This document shows, one piece after another, positions 1 to 5,654 of a DNA stretch of 12,157 nucleotides. Source of the DNA: Thiomargarita sp. (GTDB taxonomy: Bacteria; Pseudomonadota; Gammaproteobacteria; Beggiatoales; Beggiatoaceae). Made by a program: the position numbers and the translations under genes. How positions within the stretch are numbered: the stretch's first letter is position 1; every line of letters begins with the position of its first letter. The stretch is from assembly GCA_030635005.1 (NCBI GenBank), contig DAOVZS010000055.1, positions 1 to 12,157 of the forward strand, given 5' to 3'. Below the pieces are notes generated by a model. That model did no database searches. It was not told the DNA's origin and saw nothing but the letters and a program-made list of their open reading frames with translations.

Positions 1-20
1 CAGCGAATGTTTACCTGATA

Positions 21-476
21 ATGTGTGCCGGGTTAGGAATATGTTGGTTATTAACTGGATGGTTAGGGGATAATGATGAGAACCTGGTGGTCGTCCTGGC
101 GGTCGGCCTGGCGGTCCTCCTGGCGGTCGGCCTGGCGGTCAGCTTGGCGGGCGGCCTGGCGGTCGTCCTGGCGGTCCTCCTGGCGGGCGGCCTGGCGGTC
201 GGCCAGGCGTGCGGCCTGGCGTTCGGCCTGGCGGTCAGCCTGGCGTTCGGCCTGGCGGGCGGCCTGGCGAGCGGCCTAGCGGGCATCGTCCTAGCGGGCG
301 TCCTGGCGGGCGTCCTGGTGTTCGGCCTGGCGGGCGGCCTGGTGGTTATTATGGAAGAAAGTTTAAGAACAGGAACCCCTTCTTGGATTGCCCGATTCAC
401 TTTCTTACTGTTGATTGCTGCGCACCTATTTTTGATTTATTACTGCTTTTTGGGCGGCTGGCGGCTGTTTGTTTAG
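21..476 (+). CDS. possible repeat-containing hydrophobic membrane protein, 5' end uncertain
   Basis: I do not recognise this protein. The frame is open from the window edge (position 3) to a TAG at 474-476, so the gene may begin upstream; the first ATG is at 21. It reads as a short hydrophobic stretch (residues 2-15), an acidic patch (GDNDEN), about 90 residues of Leu-Ala-X-X repeats with X mostly Val, Gly, Phe, Ser, Leu or Cys, then a polar turn and a final hydrophobic segment (about residues 122-147). The flanks outside the array have ordinary AT-rich codons and membrane-like composition, which is the main argument for this frame. Against it, any 12-bp array gives open frames, and an Arg-Pro-Gly-Gly reading is available one base earlier. 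LAXG-type hydrophobic low-complexity stretches also occur in some large bacterial NTPases, so this could be a fragment of one. Treat as tentative. Confidence 0.3.
   Translation: MCAGLGICWLLTGWLGDNDENLVVVLAVGLAVLLAVGLAVSLAGGLAVVLAVLLAGGLAVGQACGLAFGLAVSLAFGLAGGLASGLAGIVLAGVLAGVLVFGLAGGLVVIMEESLRTGTPSWIARFTFLLLIAAHLFLIYYCFLGGWRLFV
80..346. repeat. 12-bp tandem array, about 22 units
   Basis: About 22 copies of a 12-mer with consensus CGGCCTGGCGGT run head to tail, interrupted once by an extra CAT triplet after the 17th unit. The array is far richer in G and C than its surroundings. Because the period is a multiple of three, all plus-strand frames and one minus-strand frame stay open, so ORF length here is not evidence of coding. 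Read from position 80 it gives collagen-like Arg-Pro-Gly-Gly tetrads. Read one base later it gives hydrophobic Leu-Ala-X-X tetrads. Most unit-to-unit differences fall at unit positions 1-3 and 11-12. The array itself is certain; its coding frame is not. Confidence 0.93.
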
Positions 477-559
477 AATAACCCTAGGGCATTGTTGTCC
501 CAGGCTGATATTCTGATTGTAAAACTGTGCTTGTGACCTAGAAGATTTGAGAATATATC

Positions 560-694
560 ATGTTGCAAGGAATCCCAGCTGAGGTATTTCAATATAAACT
601 GGGTAATCGCAGTGCTTTAGAATGGATATTGGATCAATATAAAGAAAAAAAACCACGTGATAAAATACGCCCAATCAGGGGGAGGGCACCCTGA
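560..694 (+). pseudogene. remnant of a type ISP restriction-modification enzyme C-terminus
   Basis: A 44-codon frame starting at ATG 560 begins MLQGIPAEVFQYKLGNRSAL and continues through EWILDQYKEKKPRDKIR to a TGA at 692. The Gly-Ile-Pro ... Tyr ... Gly-Asn-Arg-Ser-Ala-Leu-Glu-Trp ... Asp-Gln-Tyr pattern is, from memory, the conserved C-terminal block of type ISP (single-chain helicase, methylase and nuclease) restriction-modification proteins, which normally exceed 1000 residues. In-frame stops lie just upstream (TGA at 548-550), and after KPRDKIR the reading runs into a hairpin. Only a scrap near the 3' end of the gene survives. No other part of that family is visible nearby. The call rests on motif recall, not on a search. 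Confidence 0.6.
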
Positions 695-698
695 TTGG
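671..698 (-). terminator. hairpin terminator downstream of rdgC
   Basis: CCAATCAGGG (671-680) and CCCTGATTGG (689-698) form a perfect 10-bp stem with an 8-nt loop. It lies about 20 bases beyond the rdgC stop codon. On the minus strand it is followed by GCGTATTTTATC, a short T-rich tract, so it can act as a Rho-independent terminator for rdgC. On the plus strand no T-run follows, so termination is predicted mainly for minus-strand transcription. Confidence 0.65.
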
Positions 699-719
699 CG
701 TCACATGAGTGAAGGTGTC

Positions 720-1643
720 TTATCTCATTTTTGCATACGCCTCTTCATCTTCTCCTCCAAAAACTTCAAACAGTCTTTTTATAAAAGGGACTAATTCCAA
801 ATTAAGAATCGCAAAATCAGCATCAAAACGTTGTTCGGGCGTTTCAGGATTAACATCATCCAGTTGTGTTTGTATGAGATCTAACGCTTGAAAACGTCGA
901 ATGATTAATTGATTATCAAGGATTAAACTTAAACGATCATTCCACTCGATGGATAAGCGTTGCACTAATTTACCTGCTTCTAAATGACCTTGCATTTCTT
1001 CTGCTAATAAGTCTTGACGCTTACAATGTACGATAGCACCGTCTGGATCAGCTAAGACACACGCATCTGCTAATTCAAAATCAGCAGGGCAATGGTTTTG
1101 ATTAACCAACCATTTTGTCATCACAGTCGCAGGATTCTCTCGAACAATAGGGAACACCACTGGTAACGTTTCCAAAGTTCTACGTAATAAAGTCACCAAT
1201 TCTTCAGCTTTTTTATCACTGGCACTATCAATAATTAACCAACCATTGGTCACATCAATATAAGAAAGTAAATATTGTGAACGGGCAAAAGCTCGGGGGA
1301 TTAAGTCTGAAAGGACTTGCTCACGAATTTCTTCTTTTTCATGTCTATTTACTCTACGCATTTGTTGAAGTTCAACTTCTTCAATTTTATCATTAATAAA
1401 TGCACGTGCGACAGAAGCGGGTAATAGCTTCTCCTCTTTACGTGCACAAAAAATAATACACTTGTTAGAAGTATGCACTAAATATTTATGTTGATTTCCT
1501 AAGGGAGAAGACCACCCCATACTCTCCATATCCATTTTGCCACACGGTTGAAAAGCTAATTTACTGAGTTCTTCATGCAATTCCTCGGCAGATAATGTGA
1601 AGGGACGTAAAAAACGATAAATATGTATATTTTTAAACCACAT
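720..1643 (-). CDS. rdgC: recombination-associated protein RdgC
   Basis: RdgC is a ring-forming, sequence-independent double-stranded DNA-binding protein of Beta- and Gammaproteobacteria. It competes with RecA for DNA and limits recombination. The 307-residue product matches the usual length of about 300. Family landmarks visible are the N-terminal MWFKNIHIYRF start, the early FQPCG-(x)8-GWSSPLG segment (about residues 32-49), the central LIPRAFARSQYLLSYID stretch (about 114-130) followed by a WLIIDSASDKKAEEL block, and the acidic FEVFGGEDEE near the C-terminus. It starts at ATG 1643 with only a weak purine-rich upstream sequence. It is monocistronic, diverges from the rhodanese operon across 108 bp, and ends 22 nt before the hairpin at 671-698. 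It looks intact and is probably core genome, unlike the DNA on its left. Confidence 0.95.
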   Translation of the reverse strand: MWFKNIHIYRFLRPFTLSAEELHEELSKLAFQPCGKMDMESMGWSSPLGNQHKYLVHTSNKCIIFCARKEEKLLPASVARAFINDKIEEVELQQMRRVNRHEKEEIREQVLSDLIPRAFARSQYLLSYIDVTNGWLIIDSASDKKAEELVTLLRRTLETLPVVFPIVRENPATVMTKWLVNQNHCPADFELADACVLADPDGAIVHCKRQDLLAEEMQGHLEAGKLVQRLSIEWNDRLSLILDNQLIIRRFQALDLIQTQLDDVNPETPEQRFDADFAILNLELVPFIKRLFEVFGGEDEEAYAKMR

Positions 1644-1694
1644 GGCTGTTATGAGTTATCCGTTATCAAATTATGACAGTTGTATATAAACGTG

Positions 1695-1707
1695 TGTTAT
1701 TATAACA
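1695..1707. promoter_or_regulatory. 13-bp palindrome carrying the probable rdgC -10 box
   Basis: TGTTATTATAACA is a perfect palindrome around one central base, in the middle of the region between the divergent rdgC and rhodanese genes. On the minus strand it contains a consensus TATAAT (plus-strand 1699-1704), about 55 bases before the rdgC start codon. No good -35 hexamer is present at 16-18 bp. On the plus strand TATAAC overlaps it with a weak TTGTAT at 1680-1685. It may be an operator covering both promoters, but A/T-rich palindromes also arise by chance. Confidence 0.4.
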
Positions 1708-1736
1708 TTTTTATTGTGATCTGTTGTGAATTTATC

Positions 1737-1743
1737 AAAGGAG
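1737..1743 (+). promoter_or_regulatory. ribosome binding site selecting the GTG start at 1752
   Basis: AAAGGAG lies 8 bases before GTG 1752. A GTG at 1748 is out of frame and hits a stop after three codons, so the site supports 1752 as the start of the rhodanese gene. Confidence 0.75.
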
Positions 1744-1751
1744 TCTTGTGA

Positions 1752-2762
1752 GTGAATCATAAAACGACACGTTTCCATGGGATGTTTGGAATATTATTAG
1801 GTAGTTTGATCTCTGTTAATGCATACGCGGTGCAAGTACTCGCACCTGTGGTCGATGCGGTATGGTTATCCAAAAATTTGAATCAAGTCGTTATTTTAGA
1901 TGTGCGTACTGAAAAGGACAGTTTTAAAAAACGCTCCAGAAGAGGATCAGGTCCTGTTAATCCGTGTGGGGCTAAAGCGGGTCAAAAAGCGTTTCACGTT
2001 TCTGGGCATATTCCTGGCGCAAAGTTGATATTGTGGAAGAAACTGTTTGAAGAACGGAAATTGGGTGATGTGCAGGTGAAATATTTGGTACCCAGTCAGA
2101 AAAAATTTGAGAAGTTAATGCAGAAAGCGGGGGTGAATAATGATAGCGCTATTGTTATCACCAGTAATGGTGTCAATTTAGGAGATGCCCCCCTCACCAC
2201 AAGATTGTATTGGATGCTTAAATATTTTGGTCATGATAATGTCGCTATCTTAGATGGGGGCACGGCTAAATGGATTCAGGATACGCGTAAAATAAAATAT
2301 AGTAAATCTAAATCAAAACGGGGAAATTTCAAGGTAAGTACCGTGCGTTCTCACATACGGGCAACCACAAAAGATGTGGTGACAGGAACAGCCCAATTAA
2401 TCGATGCACGGGGTCACGATATGTATTTAGGACTGAGTTATCCTGCAAAATTTGTCCCAGCACAGGCAGCGGGACATATTCCCAATGCTAAAAATTTCCC
2501 ACTCAATCTCATGGTCAACAGTGCTGATTTGATGACCACCTTTTATAAGATGGATAAGATTGCTCAAGTCGCAGCGCTTAAAAATATTAAGATTGAACAA
2601 GTAGACACCATTTTTTATTGTAATACGGGAGCGTATTCTAGTCTTGCGTGGTTTGTATGGCATGAACTTTTAGGCAATAAAAAAGCACGTTTGTATGATG
2701 GTTCTATGCATGAGTGGAGTCGTGATGCCAATCGTCCCGTATCTTCTATGATAATAGACTAA
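1752..2762 (+). CDS. exported two-domain rhodanese (sulfurtransferase)
   Basis: Tandem rhodanese domains transfer sulfane sulfur from donors such as thiosulfate to an acceptor through a cysteine persulfide. The GTG start gives a Sec signal peptide: basic N-terminus, hydrophobic core MFGILLGSLISV, probable cleavage after AYA (residue 26). Mature protein is therefore expected in the periplasm. Domain 1 (about 40-180) has VVILDVR, the HVSGHIPGA strand-loop and a DGG turn, but no cysteine at the active-site position, as usual for the structural domain. Domain 2 (about 205-330) has LIDARG, AAGHIPNA and the active-site loop CNTGAYSS with Cys290 as predicted nucleophile. An insertion in domain 1 (about 55-80, basic, then VNPCGAKAG) adds an extra cysteine, Cys72. 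It is the first gene of the operon; the next start is 10 bases after its stop. Substrate unknown; association with a sulfur transporter suggests thiosulfate, sulfide or polysulfide chemistry. Confidence 0.9.
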   Translation: MNHKTTRFHGMFGILLGSLISVNAYAVQVLAPVVDAVWLSKNLNQVVILDVRTEKDSFKKRSRRGSGPVNPCGAKAGQKAFHVSGHIPGAKLILWKKLFEERKLGDVQVKYLVPSQKKFEKLMQKAGVNNDSAIVITSNGVNLGDAPLTTRLYWMLKYFGHDNVAILDGGTAKWIQDTRKIKYSKSKSKRGNFKVSTVRSHIRATTKDVVTGTAQLIDARGHDMYLGLSYPAKFVPAQAAGHIPNAKNFPLNLMVNSADLMTTFYKMDKIAQVAALKNIKIEQVDTIFYCNTGAYSSLAWFVWHELLGNKKARLYDGSMHEWSRDANRPVSSMIID

Positions 2763-2772
2763 AAAATAACAC

Positions 2773-4164
2773 GTGAATCGCATAACATATCTTTTAAAAA
2801 ATCAATGGCCTTTTTGGCTAGGTGGTTTTTTTGTTGGGCTATCGGAAATTATTTATTATTTTCGTTATGACTCCTTTATCGTGGTCACCACTGGTTTGGC
2901 GCAAATGTATGCAGTGAGTGAGGAATATCTGTTTGGGATTAATTGGGTGGCACAGCTGTACGAACCCGGAATCCATTGGGTTATTATTGGTGCAGTATTG
3001 GGTGCCCGCTTAGTGGTTATTGTTGAAGGTGAATCCCGGGCGTGGGTGCATTATCATTGGCGTATACTCCTTTTGGCATTTATTGGCGGTATGATGTTTT
3101 CTTTTGGAACACGTATTGCGGGGGGCTGTACCACGCATCATTTTATGGGTGGTTTGCCCGCAATGAGTATTGCCAGTTGGGTAGTCTTATTGACAGGCAT
3201 TCCATTCGCCTTTCTGGCTTTTAAAATTGCGTTAGTTTTTGATATGGGCGGTCATTTTCGCCATCAGGATACGCACGCAACTGCACGCAAATATTGTGAT
3301 CATCCCGATCATCCGCATCCTGGCTATAAACCTGAGTATAAACCTTGGCGTAATCCCTTACATATCGGTTTGACCTTATTTTTACTGGTATTTATGCTAG
3401 TCCCTTTGTATTTCGCATTTTTTACGGAAGAAATTATAGGGGCAGTAGCTGATATTGGATGGGAAGAGGTGACTTGGTTAATGGTAGTCGGTTTAATCTT
3501 AGGATTTGGTATTGGTAAATGTGGTTTTGGTACAGAATGTTCGGTAATGGCACCTGAATCGATTTTTACCAATAAAGAATTTTATCGTAAAGGCGGTGTA
3601 CCCATGGCGACGTATACCATGTTTCGGGGCATGTTACCCTTACAAGGATTTATGGTCGCTATCGTCATGTTCAATCTCTTTATTCTGGCTTTTTGGATGT
3701 TGGATATGGGGAGTATTCCCAATGCTTCGGGGGATGAAGGTTTATATTGGGGACATATTTTAGGAGGTCCTTTATTGGCGATGGGTGCAATCTTTATGAT
3801 TGGCTGTGAAGTACGAACATATGCACGTCTTGGGATGGGGTATGCGACTGCCTTAGCAGCTTTACCTGGATTTTATGTGGGTTATTTGCCTTATACCTTC
3901 TTTTCAGAACAAATTGATGCGGTGGTTTTTGGTGAGGGATTAACTGAATTTATTACTTTGCCAGAATGGGCTTCCTATACACTGGGCGGGAGTGAATACG
4001 CTTGGGCTATACTCTATAGTCTATTATTAATCGGTATTTTAATATTCTCGTTTGAATATGGACGGCGTTTTCTAAAAACCAGTATGCGTCATATATTAAC
4101 TCATAATACTGATCAACTGGTTTATGAAGCTTATGAGGAATTAACACCATCATCAGCCAAGTAA
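2773..4164 (+). CDS. YeeE/YedE-family sulfur-compound transporter
   Basis: Members of this family are polytopic inner-membrane proteins that move thiosulfate or related sulfur compounds; the characterised ones use conserved cysteines. This 463-residue protein has around ten hydrophobic segments. It carries the hallmark motifs GTRIAGGCTTHH (Cys119), GFGIGKCGFGTEC (Cys250, Cys256) and MIGCEVRTYARLGMGY (Cys345). A hydrophilic loop (about 159-190) between hydrophobic segments holds a cluster of histidines plus Cys175, unusual for the family as I know it. The C-terminal tail (about 430-463) is polar. The start is GTG 2773, 10 nt after the rhodanese stop; no strong ribosome binding site is visible, so translational coupling is likely. 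The first in-frame ATG (2905) would remove the first membrane segment. Context supports a sulfur-handling unit with the rhodanese. Direction of transport and substrate cannot be read from sequence. Confidence 0.87.
   Translation: MNRITYLLKNQWPFWLGGFFVGLSEIIYYFRYDSFIVVTTGLAQMYAVSEEYLFGINWVAQLYEPGIHWVIIGAVLGARLVVIVEGESRAWVHYHWRILLLAFIGGMMFSFGTRIAGGCTTHHFMGGLPAMSIASWVVLLTGIPFAFLAFKIALVFDMGGHFRHQDTHATARKYCDHPDHPHPGYKPEYKPWRNPLHIGLTLFLLVFMLVPLYFAFFTEEIIGAVADIGWEEVTWLMVVGLILGFGIGKCGFGTECSVMAPESIFTNKEFYRKGGVPMATYTMFRGMLPLQGFMVAIVMFNLFILAFWMLDMGSIPNASGDEGLYWGHILGGPLLAMGAIFMIGCEVRTYARLGMGYATALAALPGFYVGYLPYTFFSEQIDAVVFGEGLTEFITLPEWASYTLGGSEYAWAILYSLLLIGILIFSFEYGRRFLKTSMRHILTHNTDQLVYEAYEELTPSSAK
4135..4140 (+). 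promoter_or_regulatory. possible ribosome binding site for a non-AUG cytochrome start
   Basis: GAGGAA lies inside the 3' end of the transporter gene, 8 bases before ATC 4149 and 11 before ATC 4152, both in the cytochrome frame. An ATT at 4140 is also in frame but too close. It would explain how the upstream signal peptide is translated, but no conventional start codon is present. Confidence 0.3.
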
Positions 4165-4211
4165 GTTTTTTTCTATGCTCTCTTGTACTCTCTCTTGGGG
4201 TACAAGATTTT

Positions 4212-5264
4212 TTGGACGAGTATTGGGCTCGTCCTTTAGCCGCACAAGGTTCTCCCCCCGCTCATTTAACAGATCTTGAAACATCCTTAGAACCCGCAGC
4301 ATGCCAGACCTGTCATCCACAACAATTCACCGATTGGGAAAAAAGTCGTCATGCACGTGCCATGGGGGCGGGTGTGTATGGACAAATGCTGGATATGACA
4401 GCGGAAGAAGCGCAAGTGTGCCGAGAATGTCACGCTCCTCTGAAAGAACAAGTCAACACATCATTGTCTCAACAAGGACTCATCTGTAGTGCCTGTCATT
4501 TGCGACAATATCAGTGGTTTGGTCCCCCATCTCGCAAACCACACACTGTCATGCACAAAGATTGGCAAAGTCATGCAGCTTTTGAAGATTCTCGTTTTTG
4601 TGTGACTTGTCATCAATTTTCAAGCGATGGCTATGCTATTAATGGGAAATTACTCGAAAATACGTATGAAGAATGGAAAAATAGCCCGCAAGCCAAAAAG
4701 GGAATTACGTGTCAAGCATGTCACATGCCCGATCGTCGTCATTTATGGCGGGGCATACATGATATTGAGACGGTGCGTTCTGGGGTTCAGATTCAGACCA
4801 GCCCACTACTCGTCACCGATGGTTTTGTGACGATTCAATTAAGCTTAAGCAATACAGGCACAGGGCATTATTTCCCAACCTATATTACTCCAAAAGTGGT
4901 GATGCAAGTGTATCAAGAAGATCATAAAGGTGTGCTTCTAAAGAATACTTTACAAGAAACCATTATTGCACGTCATCTTAGCTTGGATCTCACGACAGAA
5001 TATTTTGATACCCGTTTAGCACCGGGTGACACTGCTTTTCTTAAATATCATGCACCTATCCTGCCCAACACAACCTTAATCGTACGCATTTTGGTCATGC
5101 CGGATGCTTTTTATACGCGTCTCTATCAAAATTTACTTGATCACGCATTCACCGATAAAGGGCATACCCTCATTCAGCAAGCTTTGATTGAATCTGTTGA
5201 TTCTATGTTCACCTTGTATCAAAAACGTTATAAAGTCTTGTCTGAATCAGAATTTACAGGATAA
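4212..5264 (+). CDS. periplasmic pentaheme c-type cytochrome
   Basis: Five CXXCH haem-binding motifs (CQTCH, CRECH, CSACH, CVTCH, CQACH) crowd the N-terminal half, giving a predicted pentaheme electron-transfer protein or oxidoreductase. The C-terminal half (about residues 195-345) is haem-free and beta-rich, with an NTGTGHYFPTYITPKVV segment typical of a family of multihaem cytochromes of unknown exact reaction. The coordinates use TTG 4212, the only ATG/GTG/TTG before the haems. The true start is probably upstream: the frame stays open back to 4137 and encodes SFFLCSLVLSLGVQDFLDEYWARPL, in two parts a hydrophobic export segment and then a family-like DEYWARPLAAQG mature start. Covalent haem attachment occurs outside the cytoplasm, so a signal is required. 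The gene overlaps or nearly abuts the transporter and ends 22 bp from the convergent XRE gene. It probably passes electrons to or from the sulfur chemistry of this operon; that is inference. Confidence 0.87.
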   Translation: MDEYWARPLAAQGSPPAHLTDLETSLEPAACQTCHPQQFTDWEKSRHARAMGAGVYGQMLDMTAEEAQVCRECHAPLKEQVNTSLSQQGLICSACHLRQYQWFGPPSRKPHTVMHKDWQSHAAFEDSRFCVTCHQFSSDGYAINGKLLENTYEEWKNSPQAKKGITCQACHMPDRRHLWRGIHDIETVRSGVQIQTSPLLVTDGFVTIQLSLSNTGTGHYFPTYITPKVVMQVYQEDHKGVLLKNTLQETIIARHLSLDLTTEYFDTRLAPGDTAFLKYHAPILPNTTLIVRILVMPDAFYTRLYQNLLDHAFTDKGHTLIQQALIESVDSMFTLYQKRYKVLSESEFTG

Positions 5265-5286
5265 AGGCACGACTGTCGTTCAATAC

Positions 5287-5649
5287 TTATGTTTCTAAAG
5301 ACTGTTCTAAATAGGAAAGACGTTGTTCTAAAACAGCAATACGTTGTGCCAACAAATCCACTATTTTTTTGAATTCCTCTTGTTCATGATGGGAAGTCTT
5401 ATAATTTGAAGGGGGTTCCCCCACGTGTAACCCCTCATCTTTATTAAGCATTTGACCATCATGATACAGTAACCAATTTAAATTCATATCCAAAGCACGT
5501 GCTAAATCAGGTAAATACTTACTTTTTTTCGTATTTCCTGATTCAATTCTTTGTAAGGCTTGTTTTGTAATATGAACTTTAGTCGCTAATGCTTCTTGAG
5601 TCAAATGCCGTATTGTTCTCACAACCCGTAATCGTTCACCGATTTCCAT
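5287..5649 (-). CDS. small XRE/Cro-CI-type DNA-binding protein with C-terminal coiled coil
   Basis: Residues 3-62 form a lambda-repressor-like helix-turn-helix domain. GERLRVVRTIRHLTQEALA leads into the recognition region KVHITKQALQRIESG, followed by KYLPDLARALDMNLNWLL, the usual end of this fold. A polar linker (63-88) leads to a heptad-like segment (about 90-118, FKKIVDLLAQRIAVLEQRL) that probably dimerises it. At 120 residues there is no peptidase or ligand-binding domain. It is the last gene of the operon, starting 5 nt after the upstream regulator stops, with no clear ribosome binding site, so expression is probably by coupling. Its place after two regulators and a kinase makes it a candidate transcriptional output or autoregulator. 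It could also be an unrelated phage-type regulator. Confidence 0.83.
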   Translation of the reverse strand: MEIGERLRVVRTIRHLTQEALATKVHITKQALQRIESGNTKKSKYLPDLARALDMNLNWLLYHDGQMLNKDEGLHVGEPPSNYKTSHHEQEEFKKIVDLLAQRIAVLEQRLSYLEQSLET

Positions 5650-5654
5650 AATAA

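Larger units (their letters stand above)
477..719. other. non-coding or decayed stretch between the repeat ORF and rdgC
   Basis: Apart from the type ISP remnant (560-694) and the hairpin (671-698), this stretch holds no gene I can support. Its first 80 bases contain a CCCTAGGG palindrome (483-490) and a weak GGG/CCC inverted pairing, with no T-run that would make a terminator. The mixture of fragments suggests an old insertion or deletion scar. Confidence 0.5.

Noticed and set aside
73..279. Trp/Arg/Ala repeat ORF in another plus frame
   Set aside because: By-product of the same array; the repetitive Trp-Arg-Ser composition is implausible and the ORF ends within the array.
80..346. CRISPR array
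   Set aside because: Units are contiguous 12-mers without unique spacers.
11..400. Minus-strand ORF of Ala-Arg-Pro/Thr repeats over the 12-bp array
   Set aside because: It is open because the array period is a multiple of three; variable bases fall on first codon positions in this reading and no recognisable flanking domain exists.
483..506. CCCTAGGG palindrome and GGGCA/TGTCCC pairing as a terminator
   Set aside because: Imperfect stem and no T-run; not distinguishable from chance.
2427..2663. Antisense ORF within the rhodanese gene
   Set aside because: Shadow of a well-supported gene, with no own start signal or recognisable product.
5265..5286. Small hairpin ACGA-CTG-TCGT between the convergent cytochrome and XRE genes as a bidirectional terminator
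   Set aside because: The stem is only 4 bp with no adjacent T-run on either strand.
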